Assembly (NCBI GenBank): GCA_020024285.1
Contig: JAHHTZ010000003.1
Coordinates: 1-64,000, forward strand
DNA: 64,000 nt
Source of the DNA: Oscillospiraceae bacterium
GTDB lineage: Bacteria > Bacillota > Clostridia > Oscillospirales > Ruminococcaceae
Direction of reading: 5' to 3'
Shown: piece by piece, positions 1 to 8,831 of the stretch
How positions within the stretch are numbered: position 1 is the first letter of the stretch
Layout of the letters: every line of letters begins with the position of its first letter
Notes under the pieces: model-generated
Seen by the model: the letters and a program-made list of their open reading frames with translations, nothing else
Database searches by the model: none
What the model was told of the DNA's origin: nothing
Translations under genes and position numbers: made by a program

Positions 1-1
1 A

Positions 2-394
2 GGTACATATACAATCACTCTGACCGCAACACAGGGTTCTGTAACCAAAACAGCTGAAATGAGCTTTGAGGTTAAAGTGGATGGTACAGTTGCAGAAGGC
101 ACACTGACAAACGTAGCACTGACAGGTGAAGTTCCTTCCCTCAAAGTTGCAGAAGGAACAGAAAACAAAAAACTTGCAGGCGTTACAACCTCTATCCAGG
201 GTGATGTTGCTGCATCTCCAGCAGTTACCTACGCTGTAAGCGCTAAGAAAACTACTGAAAACGATTCCAACGCCCTCTTCAAATATGATGAAAGTGCAAA
301 AGAAATCCAGCTTGCAAAAGCACTCACCGAAAATGATGCAGGTACATATACAATCACTCTGACCGCAACACAGGGTTCTGTAACCAAAACAGCT
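2..394 (+). repeat. Tandem 339-bp coding repeat (two partial/complete units)
   Basis: A 54-base stretch starting at position 2 recurs exactly at 341, an offset of 339 bases or 113 codons, in the same frame. The sequence after it is similar but diverged. More copies probably lie left of the window. Confidence 0.85.
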
Positions 395-1129
395 ACAATG
401 AACTTCGAAGTTAAACCTAATGGTACAACCCCAGATCAGGGCGGTTCTACTGGTGGCAGCTCCAGCTCCAACAGACACGACCGTGACGACGATGACAGAC
501 CTTCCAACAGATACAACGGCTCTTCCAGCGTAAAAGCGGACAAAACCACCTCTAATGTAAACAAAGATGGTTCTGTTGATACCAAAGATGTTGTTGCAGA
601 AGTGAAGAGCGACATCACCTCCAAAAACAAAAATTCCTCCGTTCTCGTAGAAAATGCAAAATCCGTTTCTGCTTCTACTCTCAAAGAAATGGCTCAGGCA
701 GCTTCTACCAAGGGCGGCACAGCTACTCTGATGGCTGATACCGTAATCAACGGCAAAACAGAGGGCAGAATCTACATCGATGCTGCAAAGGCTGCTAACC
801 TCAAAGGCGAAATCAAACTGAGCGTAAGCACCTCCTCCAAAACCGCAAAAGCTGTGGAAAACCTGTTCCACAAATACTTCAAGAACAACAATCTTGAAGT
901 ACTCACACTGTCCCACAACGGCGGCTTCGGTATGTCTGTACGCGTTGCAGTCAAAGCAGATCTGAGCGGTATGAACAAAAATACCCTCAAATTCTACAGC
1001 TACAACCGTGCGAAAAACACCTACTACCAGCTCACCAATGTGAACTACAAAATCGATTCTCACGGCTTTGTACACTTCACAACAAGCGTTGGCGGCGACA
1101 TTATTATCACCGACACAGTACTTGCGTAA
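2..1129 (+). CDS. Repeat-containing surface/secreted protein, 5' end outside window
   Basis: The reading frame is open from the left edge, so the start and any signal peptide are missing. The visible 375 residues begin with the tail of one Ig-like/cadherin-like repeat. A complete second unit of about 113 residues follows, ending in the same threonine-rich strand (TYTITLTATQGSVTKTA). A low-complexity Gly/Ser/Asp/Arg linker lies near residues 140-175, and a C-terminal domain of about 190 residues ends in a beta-rich tail. I see no LPXTG motif, SLH domain or membrane anchor, so attachment is unknown. Extracellular location is inferred from composition and repeats. A strong terminator follows. 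The family is not recognised. Confidence 0.75.
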   Translation, partial: GTYTITLTATQGSVTKTAEMSFEVKVDGTVAEGTLTNVALTGEVPSLKVAEGTENKKLAGVTTSIQGDVAASPAVTYAVSAKKTTENDSNALFKYDESAKEIQLAKALTENDAGTYTITLTATQGSVTKTATMNFEVKPNGTTPDQGGSTGGSSSSNRHDRDDDDRPSNRYNGSSSVKADKTTSNVNKDGSVDTKDVVAEVKSDITSKNKNSSVLVENAKSVSASTLKEMAQAASTKGGTATLMADTVINGKTEGRIYIDAAKAANLKGEIKLSVSTSSKTAKAVENLFHKYFKNNNLEVLTLSHNGGFGMSVRVAVKADLSGMNKNTLKFYSYNRAKNTYYQLTNVNYKIDSHGFVHFTTSVGGDIIITDTVLA

Positions 1130-1171
1130 TTTATTGACGCAGTCTGTTGTTTATTTCCCTATTTTCCCTAA

Positions 1172-1199
1172 AAAAGAGGAGCTTCGGCTCCTCTTTTTT
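1172..1199 (+). terminator. Intrinsic terminator of the surface protein gene
   Basis: An 11-bp perfect stem (1172-1182 with 1187-1197) closes on a TTCG tetraloop, and the T-run begins inside the 3' arm. Confidence 0.9.
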
Positions 1200-1255
1200 C
1201 TATGCTCTTTTTTGATTTGTTTTGTGATGCGCCCATTTTTGCAAAACAGGACAGA

Positions 1256-1286
1256 AAAAAGCGGAGCTTTTTCACTCCGCCTTTTT
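1256..1286 (-). terminator. Intrinsic terminator of plsC-folC
   Basis: On the minus strand a GCGGAG/CTCCGC stem with flanking A/T pairs lies immediately after the folC stop and ends in a T-run. It faces the surface protein terminator. Confidence 0.8.
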
Positions 1287-1287
1287 G

Positions 1288-2580
1288 TTATCTTCCAAAA
1301 TCCTTCTTCCAGCGCTCGAAGATGGTGCGTGCCTCCCCTGGAAGATAGAGGCTCCCGCACACGATGATGGGTCCCTGTGCATGCTCCAGCGCCCAGATCA
1401 TGCCGTCCTCCACGCGGTCGAACGCGTGGACATCGGGGCAGGATTTTTCCGCTTCTGCTGCCACCTCCTGCGCCGGGAGAGCGCGGTAATAGTCGATGGC
1501 AACGGCAGCAACGGACTGTGCCGCCGAAGCGAGCTTTTCGATGCAGAGCCTGTGCGTCTTGTCTGCAAACATCCCCAATACAAGCGTCACCTTCTGCCCC
1601 GTAAGCTGCGTTTTGATGTACTGCACGAGGGTATCCACCCCGGCAGGATTGTGCGAGCCGTCGAGGATGACGAGCGGCTCCTGCGAGATGCACTCGATGC
1701 GCGCATTAAAGCGCACCGCCTTCATCCCGTCCGCCACCGCCTGCGTTGGGATAATCCAGCCGCGCGCCCGCAGCTCACAAAGCACCGTGAGGGCAAGGCA
1801 GGCGTTTTGCACCTGATATTCGCCCGACAGAGGGATAATCAGCTCCTGCCCGTCCCAGAGGATGGTGCTTTCAAACGCGGTCGTTACGGCGTTCTGGGGG
1901 CGCTGTGCCTCAATCAGGGGGATATTGTTCGCTTCACATTCGCTTTGCAGCACCGCGTGCGCCGAAGCGTCTTGCCCCCAGCAGGTAACGGCGGTGCAAT
2001 TTGGCTTTAGGATGCCGCTTTTTTCCTTTGCGATCGCGGCGGTGGTGTCACCGAGCATCGCCATATGGTCGAGGGAAATTGGGGTGAACACCGCGACCTC
2101 TGTCTGCTCGACGATGTTGGTGGCATCGTTTGCGCCGCCGATCCCCACCTCAAGCACCACGATGTCGCAGTGGTTTTTCTTAAAGTAAAGCAGTCCGCAG
2201 CAGGTGAGGATCTCAAACTCCGAAGGATAGGGATGCCCTTCCTGCTCCAGCTCCTCGGCAGCCTGTGCCACCTCGCCGTAAATCTCTGCAAATTCCTGCG
2301 GCGGAATCAGCGCGCGGTCGATCTGCATCCGCTCCCGAAAATCATCCACAAACGGCGAAAGATACAGCCCCACGCGGTATCCTGCCGCCTGTAGGACGGA
2401 TGCCACCATCACACAGGTGGAGCCTTTGCCGTTTGTCCCGGTCACATGGACAAAGCGCAGGTCCTTCTGCGGGTGATCCAGCTTTTCCATCATGGCAGCC
2501 ATCCCGCGCAGACCGTCCTTTTTTCCCTTGCGGTAGCCTTCTTCGAGGTGCTTTCGTGCCAGCTCATAGGTCCATTCCAT
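1288..2580 (-). CDS. folC: Folylpolyglutamate synthase / dihydrofolate synthase
   Basis: FolC adds glutamate to dihydropteroate and/or tetrahydrofolates in the cytoplasm, using ATP. The 430-residue protein has the Mur-ligase-like P-loop GTNGKGS at residues 48-54, the central 'ISLDHMAMLGDT' segment and the C-terminal DGSHNPAG motif, at normal family length. The ATG at 2578-2580 is chosen because AAAGGAGG sits just upstream; a longer frame would run into plsC. plsC ends 25 bases upstream on the same strand, so the two are probably co-transcribed. Whether it has both synthase activities cannot be told from sequence alone. Confidence 0.93.
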   Translation of the reverse strand: MEWTYELARKHLEEGYRKGKKDGLRGMAAMMEKLDHPQKDLRFVHVTGTNGKGSTCVMVASVLQAAGYRVGLYLSPFVDDFRERMQIDRALIPPQEFAEIYGEVAQAAEELEQEGHPYPSEFEILTCCGLLYFKKNHCDIVVLEVGIGGANDATNIVEQTEVAVFTPISLDHMAMLGDTTAAIAKEKSGILKPNCTAVTCWGQDASAHAVLQSECEANNIPLIEAQRPQNAVTTAFESTILWDGQELIIPLSGEYQVQNACLALTVLCELRARGWIIPTQAVADGMKAVRFNARIECISQEPLVILDGSHNPAGVDTLVQYIKTQLTGQKVTLVLGMFADKTHRLCIEKLASAAQSVAAVAIDYYRALPAQEVAAEAEKSCPDVHAFDRVEDGMIWALEHAQGPIIVCGSLYLPGEARTIFERWKKDFGR

Positions 2581-2605
2581 GCTGTTTCCTCCTTTGGCAG
2601 AAAAA

Positions 2606-3331
2606 CTATCGTCCCAGCAGTTTGTTTCGCTCCTCGGTGATGATCTGATGCAGCCGCTCGTCAAGCGCTTTGATTTCCTCACGGCTCAGATCCTTTGTTT
2701 CGATTGGCGGCAGGATGCTCATGGAAACCTTTGCCGGGTGAATCCAGTAGTGATTCTGCTCCATCATTTTATACGTTCCCTCGACGCATACCGGCACGAT
2801 CGGAACCTTTGCTCTCGTGGCAACGCGGACGGTACCGCCCTTAAATTCCTTGATTTCTCCGCCCTTGCTGCGGGTCCCTTCCGGGAAGATGACGACGGAA
2901 TAGCCCTGCGCCAGCAGCTCCCCCGCGCGCTTGAGGCAATCCATCGCCTGACGCGCATTTTCGCGGTCGATGAACAGGCAGTGCAGCTCCCGCATCCAGC
3001 TGCGCACCATCGGGATGCGCTCGATTTCCTTCTTGGCAATGATGGGGTGCGGCGCATCAAGCCCCGACAGCATGAGCGGAATGTCAAAATAGCCCTGATG
3101 GTTTGAGGCAAAGACGCAGGGACCTTCGGGGATGTTTTCAAGCCCTGTGACAGTCAGCTCTCCGCCTGCAAAGCGAAACATCCGCCACGCCCAGCGTTTT
3201 ACATGAAAGCGCACCATTTCGTCGTGCTCCTTGATTTTCCCTTGGCGCGCCAGCCTTTTTGCCTTCCACATCAAAAACATGGTGCAGGCAAGATAGCTCC
3301 AAAAATAAATAAACCAGATGATCGTATGCAT
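2606..3331 (-). CDS. plsC: 1-acyl-sn-glycerol-3-phosphate acyltransferase
   Basis: PlsC acylates lysophosphatidic acid to phosphatidic acid at the membrane. The 241-residue protein has an N-terminal hydrophobic segment (residues 3-23), the catalytic NHX4D box as NHQGYFD (77-83) and the FPEGTR glycerol-3-phosphate-binding block (149-154), all in the expected order. An AGGAAAGGAG ribosome binding site precedes the ATG. It is the first gene of a two-gene unit with folC and is divergent from the S9 peptidase gene. Confidence 0.9.
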   Translation of the reverse strand: MHTIIWFIYFWSYLACTMFLMWKAKRLARQGKIKEHDEMVRFHVKRWAWRMFRFAGGELTVTGLENIPEGPCVFASNHQGYFDIPLMLSGLDAPHPIIAKKEIERIPMVRSWMRELHCLFIDRENARQAMDCLKRAGELLAQGYSVVIFPEGTRSKGGEIKEFKGGTVRVATRAKVPIVPVCVEGTYKMMEQNHYWIHPAKVSMSILPPIETKDLSREEIKALDERLHQIITEERNKLLGR

Positions 3332-3451
3332 AATGATACTCCTTTCCTGATAGTGTTATTATAGCAGGGAATGGAAAAAGAATAAAGGAAATTTTTCTCT
3401 CCTCTGTTCTCAATAGCCAAAATATTTTATAAAAAATTGTGAAGTATTTTT

Positions 3452-3480
3452 TTGCATCTATGTCATGCTTATAGTATAAT
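3452..3480 (+). promoter_or_regulatory. Probable sigma-A promoter of the S9 peptidase gene
   Basis: A perfect TATAAT at 3475-3480 lies 17 bases after a weak -35 (TTGCAT, 3452-3457). The gene starts 40 bases downstream. Confidence 0.6.
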
Positions 3481-3519
3481 GAACACAAAACATTCATAAA
3501 TTTTTAGGAGGTTATGGGA

Positions 3520-5499
3520 ATGGAATCGTTAAAATTGACAGATTTTTTGGACTATCAGTATCTTTCCGCTTTGGAAATGGCTCCCGATGAGGAGCATTCC
3601 GTCTTTGTGGTAAGCCATGCAGAGGAAGAGGAAAATACTTATCGCAGCAGTCTTTATCTTTACGAGCATAAAACAGGTACCGTGCGCCGCCTGACTGCCT
3701 TAGAGCAGGAAAACAATCCCTGCTGGCTCGACGGCTCCACCGTCCTCTTCCCTTCCATGCGCGACAAAAACTGCAAAGCACGCGTGGAAAAGGGCGAACA
3801 TTGGAGCATCTTCTACACCATCGATATCCATGGCGGCGAAGCGACGGAATATATGCGTGTGCCGTATGCGGTTTCCAAGGTTGTTCCGCTGGGGGACGAC
3901 AAATTCCTGATGACAGTAAGACACGAGAACAACGGCATCAACCTCCATCAGTACGAAGGGCTTGAAAAGCAGAAGCAGGAAAAGCTCCTCGAGCAAAACA
4001 GGGATTACGAAGTCCTCACCGAGATCCCATACTGGGCAAACGGCGGCGGATTCACCGATTCTGTTCGCTCCCGCCTTTATATCTACGACAAAAAAGCAGA
4101 CAGCATGACCCCGATCACCGGCGAATGGGACGATGCCGAATACTGCGACAACCAAAACGGCAAGGTTCTTTACGTTTCCCATTATTTCCGTGGCAAGGCA
4201 GCCAGCACCGTCGGCATCTTCCAGTATGACACAGCATCTCAGAAAACCACCACCCTGCTCGACGACGGAACCTACAGCGTCAATGTGGCAGGTTATCTGG
4301 ACGGGCGCGTTTTCTGTACTGCAACCGATATGCTCCACTACGGCATCAACGAAAACCAGGACTTCTACTGGGTAGAAAACGGGAAGCTGACCCCGTGGGC
4401 ACAGCACGACCTCGGATACGGCTCCGGTGTCGGCTCCGACTGCCGTCTGGGCGGCGGACACAGCTGGCAGGTATACGACCACAAGCTCTATTTCCTCTCC
4501 ACCGAAGGATACTACACCTACCTCAAATCCCTTGATGTCAGCGGAAAAATGGAAACGCTCACAAAGCCAAACGGCTCTGTAGATTCCATTGCAGTATCAA
4601 AGGATGAGATCCTCTTCATCGGTCTGCGCGGCATGCGGCTTCAGGAGCTTTACCGCCTTAAAGATGCACAGGAAACACAGATCACCACCTTCAACGAGTC
4701 CATCGTGGAAACAAAGACCCTCTCCAAGCCGGAGCACATTTCCTTTGAAAATGACGGTGTCGCACTCGACGGCTGGGTGATGAAGCCGATCGGATTCGAT
4801 CCTGCTCAGAAATATCCTGCTATCTTCGATATCCACGGCGGACCGAAATCCGCTTACGGCGACATCTTCTACCATGAGATGCAGCTTTGGGCAAACCGCG
4901 GCTACTTTGTATTCTTCTGCAACCCAAGGGGCGGAAACGGCAAAGGCAATGTGTTTGCGGACATCCGCGGCAAATACGGAACCATCGACTATGAGGACCT
5001 GATGGCATTTACAGACCTTGTTCTCAAGCAAAATCCACAGATCGATCCTGACCGTGTCGGCGTGACCGGCGGCAGCTACGGCGGATTCATGACCAACTGG
5101 ATCATCGGTCACACCAACCGCTTCAAATGTGCTGCTTCTCAGCGTTCCATCTCCAACTGGATCTCCATGTTCTGCACCACCGACATTGGCTACTACTTTG
5201 CCGAGGATCAGAACTGCTCCACCCCATGGGAGAACGACGACAAGCTCTGGTGGCATTCTCCGCTGCGCTATGCAGACAAGGTGACCACGCCTACCCTCTT
5301 CATCCACTCCGAGCAGGATTACCGCTGCTGGCTGACCGAGGGACTTCAGATGTTCACAGCGCTCAAATACCACGGCGTAGAGTCACGCCTGTGCATGTTC
5401 CGCGGAGAAAACCACGAGCTTTCCCGCAGCGGCAAGCCGCGCCACCGTGTAAGACGTCTGGAAGAAATCACCCAGTGGTTTGAAGAGCATCTCAAATAA
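3520..5499 (+). CDS. S9 family (prolyl oligopeptidase-type) serine peptidase
   Basis: This is an alpha/beta-hydrolase peptidase of the acylaminoacyl peptidase/dipeptidyl peptidase branch. It is cytoplasmic, as no signal peptide is visible. An N-terminal beta-propeller region spans about residues 1-390. The catalytic domain carries the nucleophile in GGSYGGFM (Ser519), Asp600 in SEQDYR and His632 in GENHEL. The second ATG (3520) is preferred over 3514 because AGGAGG (3506-3511) is only 2 bases from the first but 8 from the second. The 659-residue length is normal. It is monocistronic, with its own promoter and terminator. Substrates cannot be inferred. Confidence 0.9.
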   Translation: MESLKLTDFLDYQYLSALEMAPDEEHSVFVVSHAEEEENTYRSSLYLYEHKTGTVRRLTALEQENNPCWLDGSTVLFPSMRDKNCKARVEKGEHWSIFYTIDIHGGEATEYMRVPYAVSKVVPLGDDKFLMTVRHENNGINLHQYEGLEKQKQEKLLEQNRDYEVLTEIPYWANGGGFTDSVRSRLYIYDKKADSMTPITGEWDDAEYCDNQNGKVLYVSHYFRGKAASTVGIFQYDTASQKTTTLLDDGTYSVNVAGYLDGRVFCTATDMLHYGINENQDFYWVENGKLTPWAQHDLGYGSGVGSDCRLGGGHSWQVYDHKLYFLSTEGYYTYLKSLDVSGKMETLTKPNGSVDSIAVSKDEILFIGLRGMRLQELYRLKDAQETQITTFNESIVETKTLSKPEHISFENDGVALDGWVMKPIGFDPAQKYPAIFDIHGGPKSAYGDIFYHEMQLWANRGYFVFFCNPRGGNGKGNVFADIRGKYGTIDYEDLMAFTDLVLKQNPQIDPDRVGVTGGSYGGFMTNWIIGHTNRFKCAASQRSISNWISMFCTTDIGYYFAEDQNCSTPWENDDKLWWHSPLRYADKVTTPTLFIHSEQDYRCWLTEGLQMFTALKYHGVESRLCMFRGENHELSRSGKPRHRVRRLEEITQWFEEHLK

Positions 5500-5512
5500 T
5501 GGATGTGCTTCA

Positions 5513-5550
5513 CAAGGCGCCTGCGTGAAAATCGGCGCCTTGTTTGTTTT
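5513..5550 (+). terminator. Terminator of the S9 peptidase gene
   Basis: CAAGGCGCC (5513-5521) pairs with GGCGCCTTG (5534-5542), followed by a T-rich tail. Confidence 0.8.
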
Positions 5551-5561
5551 CGCTTCATCAA

Positions 5562-5600
5562 AAAAATCCGCAAGGTGTGTAAAACACCCTGCGGATTTTT
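5562..5600 (-). terminator. Terminator of rlmL-pyrB
   Basis: A 17-base arm (5562-5578) pairs with 5584-5600 with one wobble. On the minus strand the stem runs into a T-run right after the pyrB stop. Confidence 0.85.
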
Positions 5601-5613
5601 GTTCTTTCTGCTG

Positions 5614-6705
5614 TTATTTCTGCTGTGCTGCTTCGCAGTAGGCGCAGCGGTATACGCCGTGATCTTCGGTTTCTGTGAACATCTGAGGGAGTCCGCGCTC
5701 GATGGTGGTGATGCAGTGCGGATTGTTGCAGACCATGCTGTCTATCTTGATTGGCTCCTTCTCCCTCTTGCATGGACGGTTGACATCGAGTGTGCCGAGT
5801 CCCAGCAGGTTGAGGATGAGGGACATACGGATCACCTTGCCGAAAAATACCTGCTTAAAGTAGCATGCACGCGGGTCCTTGTCCACTTCGGGGGTAATTT
5901 CGTTGACGCGCGGCAGCGGATGGAGGATGCACAGATCCGGTTTTGCCGAAACGAGCTTCTGCGGGTCGAGGATGTAGCAGTCCTTCAGGCGCTCATACTC
6001 CTCCTCGCTGGCAAAGCGCTCCTTCTGGATGCGGGTCATGTAGAGGATATCAAGCTGCGGCATCACATCGTCAAGGCATTCCACCTCGGTGTATGGGATG
6101 TTGTTTTTATCAAGGAAGCGTTCTTTGACATAGGAGGGCAGACGCAGCTCTTCCGGTGCAATCAGGATGAAGTGGACATTCTCATAACGGGACATTGCCG
6201 CAATCAGGGAGTGTACCGTGCGTCCGAATTTGAGGTCGCCGCACAGACCGATGGTGAGGTTGTCGAGATGCCCCTTGATGCGGTGAATGGACATCATATC
6301 TGCCAGGGTCTGGGTGGGGTGCTGGTGACCGCCGTCCCCTCCATTGATGATTGGAACTGGGGAATACTGGGATGCAACCAGCGGTGCACCGTCTTTCGGG
6401 TGGCGCATCGCGATGATATCTGCAAAGCAGCCTACCACGCGTGCCGTATCCTCAATGGTTTCTCCCTTCGTGGCAGAGCTGGAACTTGCAGAAGAAAATC
6501 CCAGCACGGTCCCGCCGAGGCTGAGCATCGCAGATTCAAAGCTCAAACGGGTACGGGTGCTTGGCTCGTAGAACAGGGTCGCCAATTTTTTCCCTTCGCA
6601 GATGTGTGCATACATTTCCGGGTGATCGATGATATCGTCCCCTGTTTTGAGCAGCCGGTCGATTTCCTCCACTGTAAGATCCATTGGGTCAATTAAATGT
6701 CTCAT
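5614..6705 (-). CDS. pyrB: Aspartate carbamoyltransferase with C-terminal PyrI-like zinc ribbon
   Basis: It condenses carbamoyl phosphate with aspartate in the committed step of pyrimidine synthesis. Catalytic motifs are complete: STRTR at 49-53, the 80s-loop lysine (about 80), HPTQ at 129-132 and HPLPR at 262-266. After the usual catalytic end near residue 307 comes a tail of about 55 residues with Cys326-X4-Cys331 and Cys354-X2-Cys357. This matches the spacing and surroundings of the zinc domain of the regulatory chain PyrI (VCPNSNCI...CKYCE in Escherichia coli). The PyrI nucleotide-binding domain is absent. The ATG at 6703-6705 is chosen because GGAGG lies 8 bases upstream. It sits 22 bases after the rlmL-type gene. 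Confidence 0.92.
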   Translation of the reverse strand: MRHLIDPMDLTVEEIDRLLKTGDDIIDHPEMYAHICEGKKLATLFYEPSTRTRLSFESAMLSLGGTVLGFSSASSSSATKGETIEDTARVVGCFADIIAMRHPKDGAPLVASQYSPVPIINGGDGGHQHPTQTLADMMSIHRIKGHLDNLTIGLCGDLKFGRTVHSLIAAMSRYENVHFILIAPEELRLPSYVKERFLDKNNIPYTEVECLDDVMPQLDILYMTRIQKERFASEEEYERLKDCYILDPQKLVSAKPDLCILHPLPRVNEITPEVDKDPRACYFKQVFFGKVIRMSLILNLLGLGTLDVNRPCKREKEPIKIDSMVCNNPHCITTIERGLPQMFTETEDHGVYRCAYCEAAQQK

Positions 6706-6727
6706 AACAGCATCCTCCAATTTTATT

Positions 6728-7843
6728 TTATTTGAAATACATATATACCTGGCATTTTATCATTCCGTTGTACAGCTTGCGGCGGCGGTCGGCTTTTCGT
6801 CCGAAGTAGTCTTCAAACTGTTCGTCGGGGCTGATGACGTAAAAACGGTCCTTCTCCCGCGGGACAAATACCTTGCCCATCGTTTTATAGATATCGCGCG
6901 CCGTGTTGATATCCAGCAGGCGCTCTCCGTACGGAGGGTTGCAGATCAGGACGCCCTTTCCCTCGCGCATGGAAAACTCTTTTACCTCGCGCTGTTCGAT
7001 GTGGATGCGGCTGCCAACGCCAGCCTGTTTTGCGTTGTAGCTTGCAAGCTCCACCGCCTCAGGGTCGATGTCGCTGCCGTATGCCTGAAACGGGGCATTG
7101 CGGTCGATGAGATCAAACGCTCTCTGACGCTCCTCCTGCCAAACCTTTTCCGGGATATTCCCCCATTTTTCCGCAGCGAAGCGGCGGCGCAGTCCGGGCG
7201 CGATCTTCATAGCGTGAAGCGCACCCTCGATGAGCAGGGTCCCGGAACCGCAGAAGGGGTCGTAGAGGGTGGAATCGGGATAAACGCGCGCAAGATCGAT
7301 GATCCCGGCGGCAAGCGTTTCCTTGATTGGTGCGATCACGGAATTTTTTCGATATCCGCGCTTATGCAGTCCCGCACCGGAGGTGTCGAGCAGGATGAGG
7401 ACATGGTCCTTGTGGATGCCGAACTCGATTTGATGCACAGGACCTGTTTCTTCAAACCAGTTGATATGGTAAACCTCGGACAGGCGGTTCACCATCGCCT
7501 TTTTCACGATCGACTGACAGTCGGGAACGCTGTGCAGGGTGGAATTGAGCGACCATCCCTTCACCGGAAAGGCATCCTTTTTCCCAATATAGTCTTCAAG
7601 GGGCAATTTTTTTACACCTTGAAATAAATCTTCAAACGAGTGGGCATCAAATTCGCCCAGCAGGATCTGTACACGCTCTGCCGTGCGCAGCCCGATGTTG
7701 GCACGCGCCAGCAGTGTTTCGTCGCCCTCAAAGGTGACGCGTCCGTCGCTGACACGGACATTCTCTGCCCCCATGCGGCGTACCTCGGATGAGAGCACGC
7801 TCTCCAGTCCGAAGTGGCAGGGTGCGGTGAGTTGAAGTTTCAA
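6728..7843 (-). CDS. THUMP-domain class I SAM-dependent RNA methyltransferase (RlmL/YpsC type)
   Basis: This is a predicted 23S rRNA guanine-N2 methyltransferase. The N-terminal ferredoxin-like/THUMP region (about 1-155) binds RNA. The catalytic domain shows the SAM-binding block DPFCGSGTLLIEGA, the acidic SDIDPEAVE strand and the active-site NPPYGERL. The 371-residue length fits YpsC-like proteins rather than the fused Escherichia coli RlmL/RlmK. The start is a TTG with GGAGG about 8 bases upstream. It is co-directional with pyrB, so one transcript is likely. The exact target base is inferred from family only. Confidence 0.88.
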   Translation of the reverse strand: MKLQLTAPCHFGLESVLSSEVRRMGAENVRVSDGRVTFEGDETLLARANIGLRTAERVQILLGEFDAHSFEDLFQGVKKLPLEDYIGKKDAFPVKGWSLNSTLHSVPDCQSIVKKAMVNRLSEVYHINWFEETGPVHQIEFGIHKDHVLILLDTSGAGLHKRGYRKNSVIAPIKETLAAGIIDLARVYPDSTLYDPFCGSGTLLIEGALHAMKIAPGLRRRFAAEKWGNIPEKVWQEERQRAFDLIDRNAPFQAYGSDIDPEAVELASYNAKQAGVGSRIHIEQREVKEFSMREGKGVLICNPPYGERLLDINTARDIYKTMGKVFVPREKDRFYVISPDEQFEDYFGRKADRRRKLYNGMIKCQVYMYFK

Positions 7844-7927
7844 ATTTTTTCCTCCATCCTTCCAAAAAAGGGGGGAAAACCTGCAAATGCATTTCCCCTG
7901 ATGCGCTAACGCTTTTTCCTGTTCGTA

Positions 7928-7956
7928 ATTTTAGCAAAAATCAGACCAAATTACAA
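7928..7956 (-). promoter_or_regulatory. Probable promoter of rlmL-pyrB
   Basis: On the minus strand TTGTAA (7951-7956) and TAAAAT (7928-7933) are separated by 17 bases. The rest of 7844-8053 shows nothing else recognisable. Confidence 0.45.
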
Positions 7957-8053
7957 GGAGATTCGGCAAAGCTTCTTACTTTCTTTGTGTATTTTCATGA
8001 TTCCAAACCCGTTTTCTCGCAAATTTTGACAGACTCTACAAGGCGATGTTTTC

Positions 8054-8086
8054 GCAAAAAAAGACCGGAGAACTTGTCCCCGGTCT
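8054..8086 (-). terminator. Terminator of hpf
   Basis: AGACCGG/CCGGTCT stem followed on the minus strand by a run of seven T. Confidence 0.85.
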
Positions 8087-8099
8087 ATCCTCACTTTAG

Positions 8100-8627
8100 T
8101 TAATTGTCATCTTCCTGTGCTTCGATCACGCCGTATGCGCCGTTTTTGCGTTTGTATACAACATTCACCTCTCCACTTTCCTCGTTGCGGAATACAAAGA
8201 AGCTATGACCCAGCATATTCATCTGAAGGATGGCTTCCTCTACGTCCATCGGTTTTACCGGGAAACGCTTTACACGCGCTACACGGTATTCCTCTGCCTG
8301 ATATGGTGCATCGTCGTATTCCGGATTGAATGCGGAGGCTTTCAGGCGGTCCTGGAGCTTGCTCTTGTTTTTCACGATTTGACGGAAGAGCGAATCCATC
8401 ACGCATTCCAGGGAATCGACGCGGTCAGAGGTGGTCTTTTCCGCTCTGAAAACAAGTTTTTCTGCTTTGATGGTTACTTCAACGGTTTCCCGCTCTCCTT
8501 CGTTTGTTACAGTAACGAATGCTTTTGCATCGTCGAAAAAGCGGTCAAACTTGTGCATTTTTTTCTCAACGCGCTCTTTGAAGGAGTCTCTCACGGTCGT
8601 GTTGCGAGCAGAAATAGTAATATTCAT
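8100..8627 (-). CDS. hpf: Ribosome hibernation promoting factor, long form
   Basis: Long HPF binds the 30S decoding region and dimerises 70S ribosomes into inactive 100S particles in stationary phase. The 175 residues comprise the N-terminal S30AE domain (1-100), a short linker, and the C-terminal dimerisation domain (about 115-165) with 'KRFPVKPMDVEEAILQMNML' and 'GHSFFVFRN'. Start ATG follows AAAGGGG. The gene is monocistronic with a near-consensus promoter and its own terminator. Confidence 0.93.
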   Translation of the reverse strand: MNITISARNTTVRDSFKERVEKKMHKFDRFFDDAKAFVTVTNEGERETVEVTIKAEKLVFRAEKTTSDRVDSLECVMDSLFRQIVKNKSKLQDRLKASAFNPEYDDAPYQAEEYRVARVKRFPVKPMDVEEAILQMNMLGHSFFVFRNEESGEVNVVYKRKNGAYGVIEAQEDDN

Positions 8628-8689
8628 AGATCCAACCCCTTTAAAACGGAACTTCGCTATTAGAGAAGTTCACTATATTTTGTAAGTAA

Positions 8690-8718
8690 AGTATAACATA
8701 AACTATAAAAAGTGTCAA
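8690..8718 (-). promoter_or_regulatory. Near-consensus promoter of hpf
   Basis: Minus-strand TTGACA (8713-8718) and TATACT (8690-8695) with a 17-base spacer. Confidence 0.8.
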
Positions 8719-8769
8719 CAAGATTTCTTCCTTCTCGCGAAAAAATGCGTCGATCTCCCAAAGCATAAA

Positions 8770-8822
8770 AAAGGGCAGCCGCTCTTCCTTTTTGAGAAAA
8801 GCGGCTGCCCTTTGGCTTTTTT
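8770..8822 (-). terminator. Terminator of the glutaredoxin-like gene
   Basis: A 13-bp stem (8770-8782 with 8801-8813) lies just after the gene, with a T-run on the minus-strand side. Confidence 0.85.
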
Positions 8823-8831
8823 AGAGCTTGG

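Noticed and set aside
1285..2010. Long plus-strand frame opposite folC
   Set aside because: Antisense shadow: no ribosome binding site, no recognisable domain, and the minus-strand frame has every FolC motif.
5503..6696. 397-codon plus-strand frame over pyrB
   Set aside because: Mirror of the pyrB coding strand; it begins inside a terminator and has no domain features.
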